Positions 11,129 through 23,592 of a stretch of DNA of 64,000 nt are shown here, one piece after another (the first letter of the stretch is position 1; every line of letters starts with the position of its first letter). Both the position numbers and the translations under genes were made by a program. Location: positions 8,907,135 to 8,971,134 of the forward strand of contig OU452202.1 in assembly GCA_911728435.2 (NCBI GenBank), given 5' to 3'. Below the pieces are notes generated by a model. It searched no databases, had not been told where the DNA came from, and was given only the letters and a program-made list of their open reading frames with translations. The stretch is from Apoderus coryli (taxonomy: Eukaryota > Arthropoda > Insecta > Coleoptera > Attelabidae).

Positions 11129-12210
11129 CACAATTTTCTTTAGACAAGCCATGAAACAGTATATTTGGCAACGTTGAGTTCCAGTCGATTTGTGTAGCTT
11201 TACATTATTACATTTTAATACGCAATCTAAATAAATCAGTGCTTATTGAGCTTAATTAAAGCAGTTTTTTATAAAACTAGTAGTGATAAGTGTGAATAAA
11301 CTATCATCTAAATTTTCCGTAAGTTACAATACGGGATAAAATGTTTGTTAATAAAATAAAGTGATTTGTTTGGACTCTGACCGGTCGGGTCGGTAAAAAC
11401 GCCGAGATACTAATGGGTCCTATTTTTGGGTCGTAAACAGCTTTCTCTTTATAAAACTAGTAGTGATAAGTGTGTATAAATATATCGTCTAAATTTTCTG
11501 TAGGTTACAACACCGCATAAACTGTTTATTAGTAAAAATAAAGTGGTATAAGCTGCGGCATAGTGTTTGTTGTATACCTATCTAAGCGGTGAAAGTGTCT
11601 TTTGTACGAGGGTTTGTACATATATATATATATAAGAATTAATACTATTAATAAATTCAGCTGGATTTTTAGGTAAGTACCCGATTTCTGATTCTTTGTT
11701 CTTAGTCGATTTTAATATGCCTTGAACGTGCTGTATACCCGGATGTAAACTTAATTATAATAGCGCATTAAAACAAGATCAAAATAGTAAACTAATAACA
11801 GTTTTCCAATTTGCCAAAGATGATAATTTAAGACAGAAATGGTTACAGGCTATTCCTGGATCTAATTGTAACCCGTCAAAATCCGAGGTAGTTTGTTGTA
11901 AATACTTTCCGGAGAGCCAAATTATACGGGAGGATAATTATTCCCTACGAACCTAAACTTAAACCCGATGCGTGTCCATCTATTTATCCAAAGTGATCTA
12001 AAAATTTGCCAAAAACAAATCTAATATCTACAAAATAACTTGAAGAACGAAATGGTGAACAAATCAACGTTCCAAAGAAAAAAATTAATACTCATAAAGG
12101 CCGATTTAATTGAAAGTTTAGAAAATCTTGTTTTAACCGGCCGTGTATCTACAGTAGACTGGTTTACTAACCGTATTGCGGTGTTGCCATTATCTGTTCA
12201 TGGCTTGTGG
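11129..12210 (+). mobile_element. P-like transposon copy 1, carries a THAP domain
   Basis: The left terminus (CA.TTTTCTTTAGACAAGCCATG, 11131-11151) matches the ends of copies at 15724 and 40767. The right end is cut short at CATGGCTTGT (about 12208). The 5' region contains a diverged direct repeat (units near 11270 and 11450, beginning ATAAAACTAGTAGTGATAAG) upstream of the THAP-coding start. The rest of the transposase is lacking. Classification rests on the THAP domain plus about 25-bp inverted ends shared by three copies. Confidence 0.6.
11717..12000 (+). pseudogene. THAP zinc-finger domain, N terminus of P-like transposase
   Basis: ATG at 11717 begins a frame with TCCIPGCKLNYNSA, ITVFQFAKDDNLRQKWLQAI, a PSKSEVVCCKYF block, and at the end DACPSIYPK, corresponding to the AVPTIF-type box of THAP domains. 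THAP domains are DNA-binding C2CH zinc fingers found in P-element transposases and derived host proteins. Defects: TGA at the third codon, and the zinc-binding His of the CxxH pair reads Tyr. A frame change lies before the final box. Downstream, 12040-12228 stays open but shows no catalytic motifs. Confidence 0.72.
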
Positions 12211-12215
12211 ATGTG

Positions 12216-13529
12216 CATCAACTTTTAGATCGACAAATACATTCTATTTACGAATATACGTTTTTATACTTCGAAGTTAAAACATTTGCTACTCGGATTG
12301 AATGCAAAAGAAAAGAAAATTTATTTTTCAAAATTTCAAAAACTCGTCAAAAGAACAGTTAATAACAGAACTATTCAGTTACGTTTAAATATTTGTGTGA
12401 AAAAAACTCTATTTGATGTCCAGTTCAAACATAAAACCATACCTAAACACTTAGGTCGAATAATATCAGTAAAAATAATTCCAAAAACAATCTAGGAGAT
12501 CTTTTGCAGTTTACAATATATGAAAATCATGAGTGATGTACTTGGAAAAAATCTAATTGTCCGCAGTAAATTAAAATAATAACAAAATGTCTCTCCAATT
12601 TGATCACTACAAACATGTTTCGGTATGGCAGATAAACCAGCCAGTGTCAGTCAGAGCCTTATGGTAAAATTTAAATTCAGATCTTCAAAAGAGAACATAC
12701 CTACTATGAACGACATCCAAGTCAAATAATTGTAAAGTAAAGGTTTTTATATTATGATGCTCAATCTATGTATTACACTGCTGTGATGTTGGCCTATTCC
12801 TTTAAATTTAATTGTGTAGCAACTGATAAATGGGTTTGGCTTTTAATGCTGGGTGTGTTATTGCATCATAGTGATAGAAGAGATTTGACCAAACAACGCT
12901 CTACTCAAAGAATTAATGAATTATTTTTAGTCCTACATTGCTTGAGTTGATGATCCCTACCACTCTTCCTTTCTCCTTTATATTATTTTTCTTTAGTCAT
13001 CGCATGAAATTCAAATCAGAGACTTACTTCCGTAAGTATTATTTATTTGCTGCACGTTATGTTTGGCATTACTATTCAGCATATTATTGGCAATGTAATT
13101 GACATTTTAACTAAGCATTTTTAAATAGAATAACCATTTTTATGGAGGTATCCAAAAGGTCATAATAATAATTTTACAGAAATAATAATAGAAGTTAGAT
13201 AATTTGATACTAATTTCAAGAAATATTGATATAAATACTAAATATAAGTACTAAAATACGTTTCACTCAGTGAACACGAATGACTCATATTTAGTACCGG
13301 GGTTTTGCCCAGAATAATAAACTACTAACTGGTGATATATTATGTGCCATTAGTCATAAACTGGTCTGTTCCTTTATTGCACATATGCCAGATAATGCCA
13401 TGCTCATGCACATTCCCTAATTTCTGGAAGAGGTCAGGAGCCACACCCGTATTAAAAAAATCGGTTGTGTCGGCCAAAATTTTCCCGACAAGATATAATA
13501 TAATCTAAAATATATCACCTGCGTCAGTA
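12216..13529. other. unassigned sequence
   Basis: Short ORFs at 12286-12495 and 12768-12950 match nothing I know. 13460-13525 shares blocks (AAAATCGGTTGT, TATATCACCTG) with about 49110-49235, so it is part of a dispersed repeat. Confidence 0.4.
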
Positions 13530-13925
13530 GCTTGGAATCAGTTCAAAGAAGATTTTTGAAGTACTTGGCAGGAGCTATAGATCATTGTAGTTTGATGGAT
13601 TGATTTGAGATGCTTCCGCTAAGTCAACGCAGTAAAATTTCTATATAATCTGATCCATAACACAGTGGATTCGGCATATTTCCTGTCCACCCTCAATCTT
13701 GAATCTAGAGTCTCTCGTACATTTTTATTTTATATGGGACTGTCCCAATTCTGATTGTGACATACACAGTGATTCTCTTACTGCGGTTACAAATGTCTTC
13801 ATGCGTGAGCTTGTGTTTTGTTATCGTATTCTATGTCATTATATCATTCTGTGTTGCATTATATTTGTTATTGTTTATATTTTAATTTTTAATTTGTTTC
13901 GATTTTTCAACATAGTTGTATAAAA
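13530..13925 (+). pseudogene. non-LTR retrotransposon ORF2 C-terminal fragment
   Basis: Across three frames the plus strand reads SVQRRFLKYLAG, then EMLPLSQR, then YNLIHNTVDSAYFLSTLNLE with SRVSRTF. This is the post-RT tail of Jockey/CR1-type ORF2 proteins, where VQRRFLKY and a hydrophobic LNF..P..SR segment recur. Several frameshifts are needed, and RT and endonuclease are absent. The copy is 5'-truncated and dead. Confidence 0.65.
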
Positions 13926-15184
13926 TTAATTGGTAATTCGAAAGTCACATTGGGAAAATCCGTACCTGTCCTACGTCAGATATATAAAACAGAGAAAAAT
14001 ATTGCTTGAACAACTTTATTATTATCAGAGTGGAGTTTCAATATTTACGATAATCCTCCCGGTGTTTTTGTTTATAGTCTTATTTATTCCAATAGAGTCA
14101 TTAATTTTTTGATATTCTCAATTGTGCCATAAACCATTGTAAATTATTTAAAAGTGTATTATTAGTTGTTATTAAAATTGGTGCTTCTAGATCTTAATTA
14201 TACGTACCTACCCAACATAAAGCGAATCAGTTTCTCGTTTATGCGACTGGTATATTATATTCCACATAAAGTGAATTACAATATCTATAAATAATTATTG
14301 CGGCAAGTTTTAATGGAGTTTTCATTTTATTGCTGGAGAATATTTTATTATAATACGAACTACTTCATGGGAAAGTATTGAATTTTATGACCATGACAGA
14401 ATAATTATAAGGACCTTAGCATGTATAGACACACTGATGGATATCTAGAACTAAAACTTTGACACTTATTGACTTGATCATATGTAGATATCTGTCTTCA
14501 TATTTTTTTTCCGTTCCTAGAACAATAAATGAATATAGGTCCTGTTTACATCGGTTTGAGGATTCAATGCAGCAGGAGCTTCAAGATTGTCGAGTCTAAG
14601 CTCGTCAGAGAGAGAGAGACCTAAATCGGAATTTGAGGTTGTTGATTCTGTTGTACTAACAAGCAAAATTCGAACCAAAGAAAATTTTAATTCGTAATAA
14701 TTAATTATTTCTCTACGATGCCGATGGTAATGCCTTTTTGTCGCATCTTCTCTATATTGCAGCCAACTCGCTGCAACACAAAACTCGAAAAAGTGGTGAA
14801 TTTTTCTGATGGTCCACTTTCTTGTTCTAGAATTCATTGCATATTTGGCTATCCCCAATGTATCTATCATCTATGACACCCTAGACTAATGACCTCTGAA
14901 CATACGTAAAATAATGAAACCACAATTCAACAAAAAAATCACGTTAATATTGTTTACTTACCTCGATTTCCATATTTATTTTGTGCCGTATTCATTATGA
15001 TTGTTAAACATGGAAACAAATTGATAAAAAGTGCGGTTAAATAGTCGGTTGACGCCTACATAAAGGGATGTGGAAATTGGTTGTCAAATGTTCTATGGTG
15101 GGTGTGAGTACAAAATTATGTATGAATTGTAGAAAAAAACTATAATGCTTTGGTATCATATATGATACCAAATCAATGAGGAGA
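13926..15184. other. no recognisable gene
   Basis: The 117-codon minus-strand frame at 14517-14870 shows no known domain. Otherwise AT-rich. Confidence 0.4.
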
Positions 15185-15724
15185 TAAAATAAAGTAATTT
15201 GTTTGGACTCTTGACGGTGGTTAAAATTGGGGGATTCCTATAGAGAATTTGTTCTAGTTTTAGGTCGTGAACAGGCTTCTTTTTATAAAACTAGTAGTGA
15301 TAAACCGTTTGTTAATAAAATGAAGTGGTATGAGCTGCGGCATAGTGTTTGTTGTATATTAAACCCCATGCGTGTCCATCTATTTTTCCAAATATTTGTC
15401 AAAAACATTTCCAATCTCTAGAAAATCAGTCGAAGAACGAAAATGTGAACAATCGAACGTTCCAAAGATAAAAATGAATTATTCATAAAGGCCGATATAA
15501 TTGAAATTTAAGAAGATCTTCTTGTCAATTTGAATAAAAATAATGTTTTTAATAACTGGAATATTAAAACAAATCAAAATTTAGAATTCTTTGGTACAAA
15601 ATAGTTTACAAAAAAATATTTTCGATGCAACCGCTCACCGGTCGAGTATGTACAGTAGACTGAGTGCGTAATCGTATTGCGGTGTTGCCATTATCTGTTC
15701 ATGGTTTGTCTGAAGAAGGCTGTG
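15185..15724 (+). mobile_element. P-like transposon copy 2, internally deleted
   Basis: Matches copy 1 in its 5' region (ATAAAACTAGTAGTGATAA near 15286, GCTGCGGCATAGTGTTTGTT near 15336), then jumps directly to the segment after the THAP domain (ATGCGTGTCCATCTATTT near 15368). It ends with an intact right inverted terminus, CATGGTTTGTCTGAAGAAGG followed by CTGTG, ending at 15724. The THAP coding part is deleted. The left terminus is not present. Confidence 0.6.
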
Positions 15725-17049
15725 CCAGAGATCTCAGAAGCGATATTCAATGTCCGGAATAATTTCTAAACGTATTTATCGATTTTCATTAATTTTCGAA
15801 CTATGAATTACTACTATTATTGCGATCTTTTGTTAATGCATATAAATTTAAAAATTCAGCGTGATTCGTAAATAAAATTTTTTGAAGTAATCCATCATCG
15901 ACGAGGAGCGGGATTTATTTATAGAATAAAAGAACTTTTCAATCCACTGTTAAAAAGAAAAACTTGTTCAACAAATTCAAAATTTTTAAGCTATTTGATA
16001 TTAATTTATGTATTAATCTTCTATAACAATTTTTTTTCCATAAGATGTTTGTAAACACGAATTTCCGAGAATTCAAAATATCTCCGTTTTGGATAAAACT
16101 AAAGTATCCACTCGGAAAGAATTATCGTATCAAGTTCTAACTGAGGAATATTGTTACGATTTTTATAGTCAACGTAATTAGTTTTTCAGTTATCACGGAA
16201 AGGCCTTCAGATTTCCCATCATTATGAAAATATTATGTACATAGTCAACTTGATTGTTAGTATAATCATAATTCATTGTTATCCTTACTACAAATACCTA
16301 CGCATTATAGCGCCAAAAGCTCTACTATCTAGAATAATATCACAGCTAACATTGTGTGTATGTTAGCTGTGATAATATTGTCATTTATATACGTAGTGAG
16401 TATATTTATCCATAAATTTTTGCGATACAATAAACTTCCTCAGAAACTAATAGAGTATAAAAAAGTGAGTTTATTTACAAATTTCTATCAAATTCTAGAG
16501 AAAAAAGTCTGAAGAAGTTAAGCCATCATGCTTTGAGGGTTGTAAATCTGCCAGAGCGTTTTCTCAAAAGATTATACGAATCTAAAGCTCCTAAAATGTT
16601 GGAGTATTCTATTCACATCCAGGAGATTGACATATGTTCTGGAACATCCCGTATACAATGGATAACATATCATATAGTAATGGTGAAAAATAGTATGGTA
16701 TTGTTATGATAACAAGACAATATAATCAGGTAATCTAGCCAGGCTGTTAGGATCACAAGATGATTTGCAACTGTTACCTATAGAAAACGTCACCTCAAGA
16801 GTTTCTGTATGTTATCGAGCAATATCTCATTCTGTAATAATAACTAAAAGTACGAATATAGCGTGTCTTTTTAATTATTTTCTACAAAAATAGGTCACTG
16901 AAATTGAAACTGGCACATCCCTATCTGTCACATTAACTCACAATTTCACTAGTTATCGGTTGAATGTTTTTTTTTTCTATGCTATAAAGACATTTAAAAT
17001 AATGAAAATTCGTTTCATGTGGCAGGTATTCGTGCCAGCTTAATTGTAA
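15725..17049. other. no recognisable gene, one strong hairpin
   Basis: AT-rich sequence. The only clear structure is a perfect 15-bp hairpin: 16338-16352 pairs with 16360-16374 around a TGTGTGT loop. No coding similarity seen. Confidence 0.45.
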
Positions 17050-18018
17050 TTAACATTTCACAGCAAATTTTGCCAGACGTTTGCTATATGAGACCCAAGT
17101 TTCGTATTTTGACTTTGCACGCCGCCGTCTATAGATATCAGGTTTGAAATACACCCTTTCGGAAACTACCGGAAAACGGGCGATTGAGGTAAGCGACTGC
17201 AATTTAAACAAACCTAATACAATTATTATCCTTTCATTGTTCATTTCAATTGCACTAAAAGTAGGTATATTTGATGTTTTATTGAGATAGTCGATCACAG
17301 CGGAGTCATTGATCTGTGTGCTCATAGGAGATCGAGCAGGAGGTCTGTGCGCGAGGGCCAATACAAGTCTCATCAAAAACTGTGTGGAATGGTCAAACCA
17401 GACTCTCTAATATCGGGAGACACAATAATCTGACTCTGCTCTGGATCCCTGGCCACTCTGATCTAAAGGGGGATGGCCGACTCTCTGGGAAGGAAAGAGA
17501 ATTTATTGGACCGCAATTGGCATATCGTTTAGCACTGCTAATATCTGTATAACGCCAAAGGTTCAGATCTGGCCAAATTATCATTAACCCATAGAAATCA
17601 AGGGCCAGGCAGTTGTTGGGTATGAGTAGACCTCATCTGCGCTGCCTAGTTGGACTAGACACTGGTCACTATCATTTGATTCATCATCTCACAAGGTTGG
17701 AATTCCGAGTGCCCATTGTGCTTGGAGGATGATGAGACAGCGGAACATATACTATTGTCTTGTCCAGCGGTAGGTAGAACTAGATTCGCAATATTTGGTG
17801 AAGTAACCCTTCTACCAGCGAGTCTACAAGAAAACTCACCCAGCAAAATAATCGACTTCATTACGAAGATTGAGCTGCTGGGTAAAATATAAATAGGTAT
17901 GAGCCACAATAGAATCTCGGTGGTCGCAGGGGAGGGGCCGGTGCAGACCTAACCTAACAGCGGAGTATTTCAATAAAGATATCCAATGCTCATTCGGTAT
18001 CAATGTTATGTTAAACAT
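17050..18018 (-). pseudogene. unidentified 102-codon ORF split by a retrotransposon
   Basis: The minus strand starts with ATG at 18018 (in-frame TAA just upstream) and runs 20 codons into the retroelement's target duplication. Without the insert (17307-17956) and one copy of the 10-bp duplication, it continues in the same frame from 17296 to the TAA at 17050. The product would be about 102 residues, with a hydrophobic IIIVLGLF stretch, an arginine cluster (YRRRRAK) and a basic C terminus. I do not recognise it. Frame continuity across the insertion suggests the ORF was coding when hit, or is chance openness. It could be a TE accessory ORF or a host exon. Confidence 0.4.
17307..17956 (+). mobile_element. 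5'-truncated non-LTR element with RNase H region
   Basis: Flanked by a 10-bp duplication ACAGCGGAGT (17297-17306 and 17957-17966) and ending in an ACCTAACCTAA tail, the hallmark of target-primed insertion. The coding part (17427-17892) spreads over three frames: NLTLLWIPGHSDLKG and MADSLGRKE from the end of an RNase H domain, then RQLLGMSRPHLRCLVGLDTG and a zinc-knuckle-like CPLCLEDDETAEHILLSCPA segment, ending at TAA 17890-17892. This is the C terminus of I/R1/LOA-like polyproteins. Two frameshifts and two or more stops make it dead. Confidence 0.8.
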
Positions 18019-20119
18019 GCCATTTTATGTGTGATTAATAAATACTTAGTACATACGTGTACGTTATACCTAACATTAAATAGTGGTAAATAGTGCATCA
18101 TGAAAACTTTAGGTATACTTTACGTGGCATTTGTGAGAAGTGAGAAGCAATGTCATAAGACCGACAAAGTAAATTGAATAAGTAGGCACGCAAATTCAGA
18201 TAATTAGAATTTTGCGATACGAATTCTTACGTTTTATATTATAGTGATCAATATGCATACACCGGCAAAATTAGCAGAACGGTCAAAATTTACTCTCTTA
18301 TTTTCATAGAAATGTAGCTTGACTCTTTCTAGCTTTGACATATAGCAATTGGTTCTTATGTCAGTTAAAGAGGTTAAAGGAAAGTAATTTTTGGAGCAAT
18401 CTGTGGAGTGAACGAATGAAAGTAGAAATTATTCGATAATGGTAAACTAAAGAATGATCTTTTCTGAGCAATTTGTTTTTTTATTTGCTCGAAAAACTCA
18501 CTTATTAGGGAAGTTACAGGGTGTTAGGAAGTATATTGATCTACTATTTCCAGGTTTATATTCCGGTTATACCGGAAGTAACAATCTACCTCGTTATTTT
18601 AAATGGAATGACCACATTTTCTATTTTTTCCCATTCCCTATAAAATTTAAACGTCACTTTGTTAGGGATTCCCTATACCTATACCAAACAGATATTTTTC
18701 TACAAATTTTTTTGGGAAAATTTTCCAAAATCGCTAGGCAGTTGCGGATCAAGATTTAATCGAATTTTAACTTGGATCACATGATTACTAGGAAAAGATA
18801 TTTTTTTTAAATGGAAGGAATATAATATATTCGACTATCGAACGGCATCAAAATAACCTTTTGAATTGAATGTCCTTTACCTATACCTAAAATATACCAT
18901 TTCTTCAATATTTTGAATTTTGTACATTTTTGTCATAATGAGCCGCAACTTGCAGAAACCATCTAGCCAGCAAACGCCATAATCAACGTTGCGTATACAT
19001 GCAAAAACATCAAAAGTGGACAGAAATGCCAAATAGTTACATCGTAGAGCTACTTGTCGGCTATAAATCAGATAAAATACTCTCTTTTCGAACTTTTTAA
19101 TTTACTTCAAATATATTTATTAATACTATATATACATACCTTAAATTACCTTCGATGAAACCAAAGGAATTTAGAAGAGTACAGCGAAGTTTGACATGAC
19201 CATAGAATAATAACTATAGATAAGAAGGGTCAGTAGACGCTAAAAACGGCATCGACTCGTCGCAATCCCAGCCCATTCTGGCCCGCTGCTATGTTATACT
19301 ATATCTATATACTCGTATATACTAGAAGATACTATACTATAACTATAGTAGAGGCGAATTGCTTTGAAGACAGAGAGATAAAACGTTCCGACACGAAGTG
19401 AAGTAACTGTATATTAAACTGTGACATCATTTTGTTTTTAAATAGAAAATAAAATTTAAATGATAAAAAATTGCGACTTTTGTTGGCAATTTGTTCTATT
19501 TTTTTAATTATTTTTTATGGAAAATGGCTAGTTTTAAGCTCATGTAATATAATATCAATAAATAGTATAGGAAAGGGACTTCTCGAATTTAAGCAGATTT
19601 ACAGAGTGTCACATTTAACATTTTCCCAAAAAATACTATTTAGAAAACCACAACGCCTTAAATTTAAGGCAAACTTAACCCTTATTTACAAATATTTTAA
19701 AAACTACTGAACCTAGGCAGATCAACTCTTATGTAATTTTTCTGTTCTTTTAAAGCGGCATTTATTTATGTTAAAATATACAGCCTGTCGCATTAAAAAA
19801 AAAACAAATTTGGTATGCTGCGCGTTTGTGAACTACCCTGCCTAATTGAAAACAATTTTCGGTTATACATCTCATCAGTGCCTAAAAGTTTGGTAAACGA
19901 TTTTTTTGTCTAAGGCTTATAGATCTTGCGATATCTTCCTCCCACACACTAATAGGCCACCTTGCCACTGATAAGTCTGACAAGCTAAAAGTAATTCATT
20001 TTCATCCAGCTTTTGGCTCAAATTTGAAGTATGTATGTATGTATGAATGATCGGTTTTAGGTCGTACAGAGCAAACAAAATTAGCCGTTCGCCGACGTTT
20101 TGACTTTTATAAAATCAAT
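18019..20119. other. unassigned AT-rich sequence
   Basis: Only isolated motifs: TTACAGGGTG near 18510 and ATACAGCCTGTCGC near 19778, both like foldback ends without a convincing partner, and AT-rich simple sequence at 19290-19350. No gene seen. Confidence 0.4.
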
Positions 20120-20830
20120 CTCAGGGCACTATATTTTCGAAACGAGTAAAAATTAATTAATCAAATCTAGCATATTTATTCACTTAGTTAAATGTCGTAA
20201 ACTGACATGAAATTTAATAAAAAAGGATGCCCATAGGCGGGTAAACGGGGGGGACCCTTGGCTTAATTATAATCTATCTTTTTTTTCTTTTGACTTTTAT
20301 TCCATTTGTGTCAAAAATGTGATAAAATAAAGTTTTCTACATAAAAAAGGCATACTTGTTTTTTTCTCGAAAAATTTTGAGGTTTTCGAGAAATTTAGAG
20401 TTTGAAAATTTTAGGACAAAACTATTCCTTAGTACACAGCATTAATAAAAGTATTGAAATACGGTTTGGTAACGAAAAGTTTTCCAAAATTTTATTATTG
20501 CTGTGTACTAAGGACCAGTTTTGTCCTAAAATTTTCAAACTAGAATTTTTCAAAAACCTCTAAGTTTTTCGAGAAAAAACAGTACAACCGTATGTAGAAA
20601 ACTTTATTTTATCATATTTTTGACACAAATAATAAAAGTCACAAGAAAAGGTGAGGTTATAATTAAGGCAAGGGTCCCCCCGTTTACCCGCATTTGGTAA
20701 TACTTTTTTATTCAATATCATGTCAGTTTACGACATTTAACTAGATGAATAAATATGCTACATTTGATTAATTCATCTTTACTACTTTCGAAAATATTTC
20801 AAAATAATCGTCCTCAGGAAGTCATCTTTA
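20120..20830. repeat. foldback element, about 330-bp arms
   Basis: The left arm (about 20120-20452) and right arm (about 20492-20830) are inverted copies; landmarks GTAAACGGGGGGGACCC / GGGTCCCCCCGTTTAC and TTAGTACACAGCA / TGCTGTGTACTAA fix the register. The loop is only about 40 nt. The right end runs into ACACCCTGTAT (20831-20841), the terminal motif shared by other foldbacks here. Non-coding. Confidence 0.75.
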
Positions 20831-20841
20831 ACACCCTGTAT

Positions 20842-22598
20842 CGTTGTAAATAAGGGCTTTTCGAAAAATTACTATTCGTCCCCAATTCGCTCACAAATTT
20901 TGACCACCTATTTTAGAAACACCTTGTATAATATGCATGTATAATAAATTCAGAAAATAAAAAATTCCTTACTATTGACTAAACTATTGTAGAAAACTAA
21001 ATCATGGATACGCTTACGAAAAATATTTTCTCAAATAATTTATTGGGCGTTCAGCTTCAATTTACGTTCTCATAAAAAGAAATCATATTGATATTCAGAT
21101 ATAGATATGAAATATATTTCCTTAATAAAAAAAACACCGTCGAATGCCAAAGTATATTTCGACTTAGATGCGCTCAGCGGGTTACATTTGTAACTCATTT
21201 TTTCCTCTCCATTTCTTCATCTTCTTTATTTTTATCCAATTCTTCTCAGCCCAGCTGGTCCTGATAGCCCCATATAATAACGGCATGATTTATGTTGTCT
21301 ATGTGTCGACCCCCTTCTGGGGCTTAGCCACCTTACCTGTTAGGAGCGGCCCTGTGTCGGTGCCCCTTTTTCTTATATTCGTTGACGGGTTCATTAGGAT
21401 GGGGATAGTTGATAAAAAGGTGTAGATGATATGGTAAAATAATAATAATTGTTATCGTTGTCTGAAAATAACAAAAGTAACGAAATTTTTTGTCAATAGT
21501 TCTGACATAATTTCTACAGCAAGCGTATCGCGCTGTTGGTCTACAGTTTGTGGGTTTTTCTATTATGTGTTATTATGTTATTTACGCAAGTTATTTAAAA
21601 TGTGCTTTTAATGTTGGTTTTGTATTATTTCAAGTTAAACTCTTCTGATACTTTTCTTCTAAAAATTGACCGAATTAAAAAAAATCCATTGCAAATATTG
21701 TTATAATATTTATTATAGAAAAGGCATTGTACTATTCGATTACCTGTAACTGTTTATTTTAACACACTTCCTATAATAGTTAATGTGTTATTAGTTATGT
21801 TTGAATCATTATATCATATGACATAAGATTTCTAAACAGTGAGGGCACTGCACTTTCTTTAGTTGTACTTGTTATCACTCTCTAAACATGTCAACGACTG
21901 AGATTTAAAAAACGGATAATGTACAAGTTTCAATTTGGATGCCAAAAGTAGAAGTGATCTGTTAGATGATTATGTTCTTAGATAATAGTCGAATATAGAA
22001 AAAGCGGTTGTACTGAACGGATTAAATTCAATTATTTGCATTATTATCGGGTTCTATTTGAATTTACTGTTATTATCCTTACAATATATTCTATAATTTT
22101 AGCTTGAAATATACAATAAAGTAAAAAATAAGGGCTTTTGTTCAGCAACAAAAAAGTAATTGTTGGAGGTGATCAATTATTGCATCTCGTTTTGGTCCAT
22201 GGCCTATTTAGGTAAACAGAATTGATAGAGATTCCGATTTTGAGGGTAATTTTGACGATATGTCAGCTTTCCATATTTGTATTGATTGGGATACTTATAC
22301 AAAATAAGGTTCTTGAACATCGTATCATCTTTTTGTGGGAGTTATGAGTTGAAGCCCAAGATGAAATAAAATACAAGCAGATTTTTTTAACGTACAGAAA
22401 AAAAATTGCACTTTTTGTAAATTAAGGTGTTCAACCTTTGTTAATTTTATTTTTATTATATTTATAGGTGTATTTTATTATATGTTCCTAGAATTTTAAT
22501 TTCATTTTGTTTAATTTTTATTTTTATTACGTCTATTATGTTTTGTTATATGTCTATAGAGTAGGATATCTTTTTTTAATAGACATAAATAGATTATA
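20842..22598. other. no recognisable gene
   Basis: AT-rich. An 85-codon frame at 21168-21425 contains a more GC-rich stretch but no known domain. Confidence 0.4.
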
Positions 22599-23101
22599 CA
22601 CTGTGTCCAAGATAAGATTGGGATAACATTGGAATCCTGGAAACGGTAGGAGTTACAATGTCGGTTAAATTAGAGAAAAGTTGTATAATTTAAACACTTT
22701 TTAAATAGTGTTTCCAACAGTAAACTAACTTTTGCTGTTTTCGAGAATTTTTGAAAAAACGATTTTTTGCGATTTTAGTTTCTATTTACGAATTTTCACT
22801 ACGACGTTTCGTGTCTGAAAAACCATCATCAACTTTTTTTTTTTTTGAAAGACAGCCCTGGATTATTATTGAATTTAAAGCCATTTTAGATTCGAAAATA
22901 GGCCGTCAAGTGCATAACGAAATAAAATAAAAATAGCCCATGTAAATAAAAAAATAATAAAATTAATTAATACTTTTTTTTTATTTTTTATTAAAAAAAT
23001 CAAATCATTTTACTACCATTACCCTCCTGTTTTTGTAGTTTATCTATTATTTTTGTTACTATATCTTTGTAGGTTGCTTGAGTTTGTAAATTATTAACTA
23101 A

Positions 23102-23151
23102 CAATATTGATAATTAAATTATCAATATTATATATATATATATATATATAT
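23102..23151. repeat. palindrome plus TA microsatellite
   Basis: A palindrome (arms AATATTGATAATT / AATTATCAATATT) runs straight into a TA run. Confidence 0.8.
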
Positions 23152-23314
23152 CAAATTTTGATAAATGAAGATGAACAGATAAATTACCGCAACTTTGGCA
23201 TATTTCTAGAAATCTAATCCTACATCGATATAAATAGATTTGTTTCTTTACTTTTGACTGAACCTGTATTTACTAGATTTAAGTTTATCAATATGCATAT
23301 ATTTTTTATAATAC

Positions 23315-23449
23315 TGTTAGTGGTAGAATATTCAAACAGTATCGAGAATTTTGGTAAAATAAATAAATAGCTTGTAAATTAAAAGAGATGTTTTCAATAA
23401 AGATTTGTACATAGAGAAGCTCCTTTGGTTTTATTCTTATCACGCTACA
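23315..23449 (+). mobile_element. putative short LTR of a gypsy-like retrotransposon
   Basis: Begins TGTTAG, contains an AATAAAG polyadenylation-type signal near 23396, and ends GCTACA immediately before TGGTGTCAGG (from 23450), a typical primer-binding-site context. About 135 bp is short but within the range for some insect gypsy-type elements. No matching second LTR was found, so the left boundary rests on the TG start only. Confidence 0.5.
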
Positions 23450-23592
23450 TGGTGTCAGGTGTTAACAAAATAAATAAAATAAAAGGTGATAAAGTTGAAA
23501 TACACATAAATAAATATTTTGTTAAAAGAACTTTTGAAAAGTCGACATAATAATAATAACTTAGTAAAGAATCTAAAATAATAAAACTGACG

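Noticed and set aside
14590..14625. CTGACGAG on the minus strand as another hammerhead core
   Set aside because: It is followed by a CGAG/CTCG stem but then GACAATC instead of GAAAC, with no cleavage triplet or stem I.
14517..14870. 117-codon minus-strand ORF
   Set aside because: No domain, unremarkable composition, isolated in repeat DNA.
19778..20936. larger TA-flanked element around the 20.1-20.8 kb foldback
   Set aside because: Candidate ends TACAGCCTGTC and ACACCTTGTA are too dissimilar beyond the first bases to call inverted termini.
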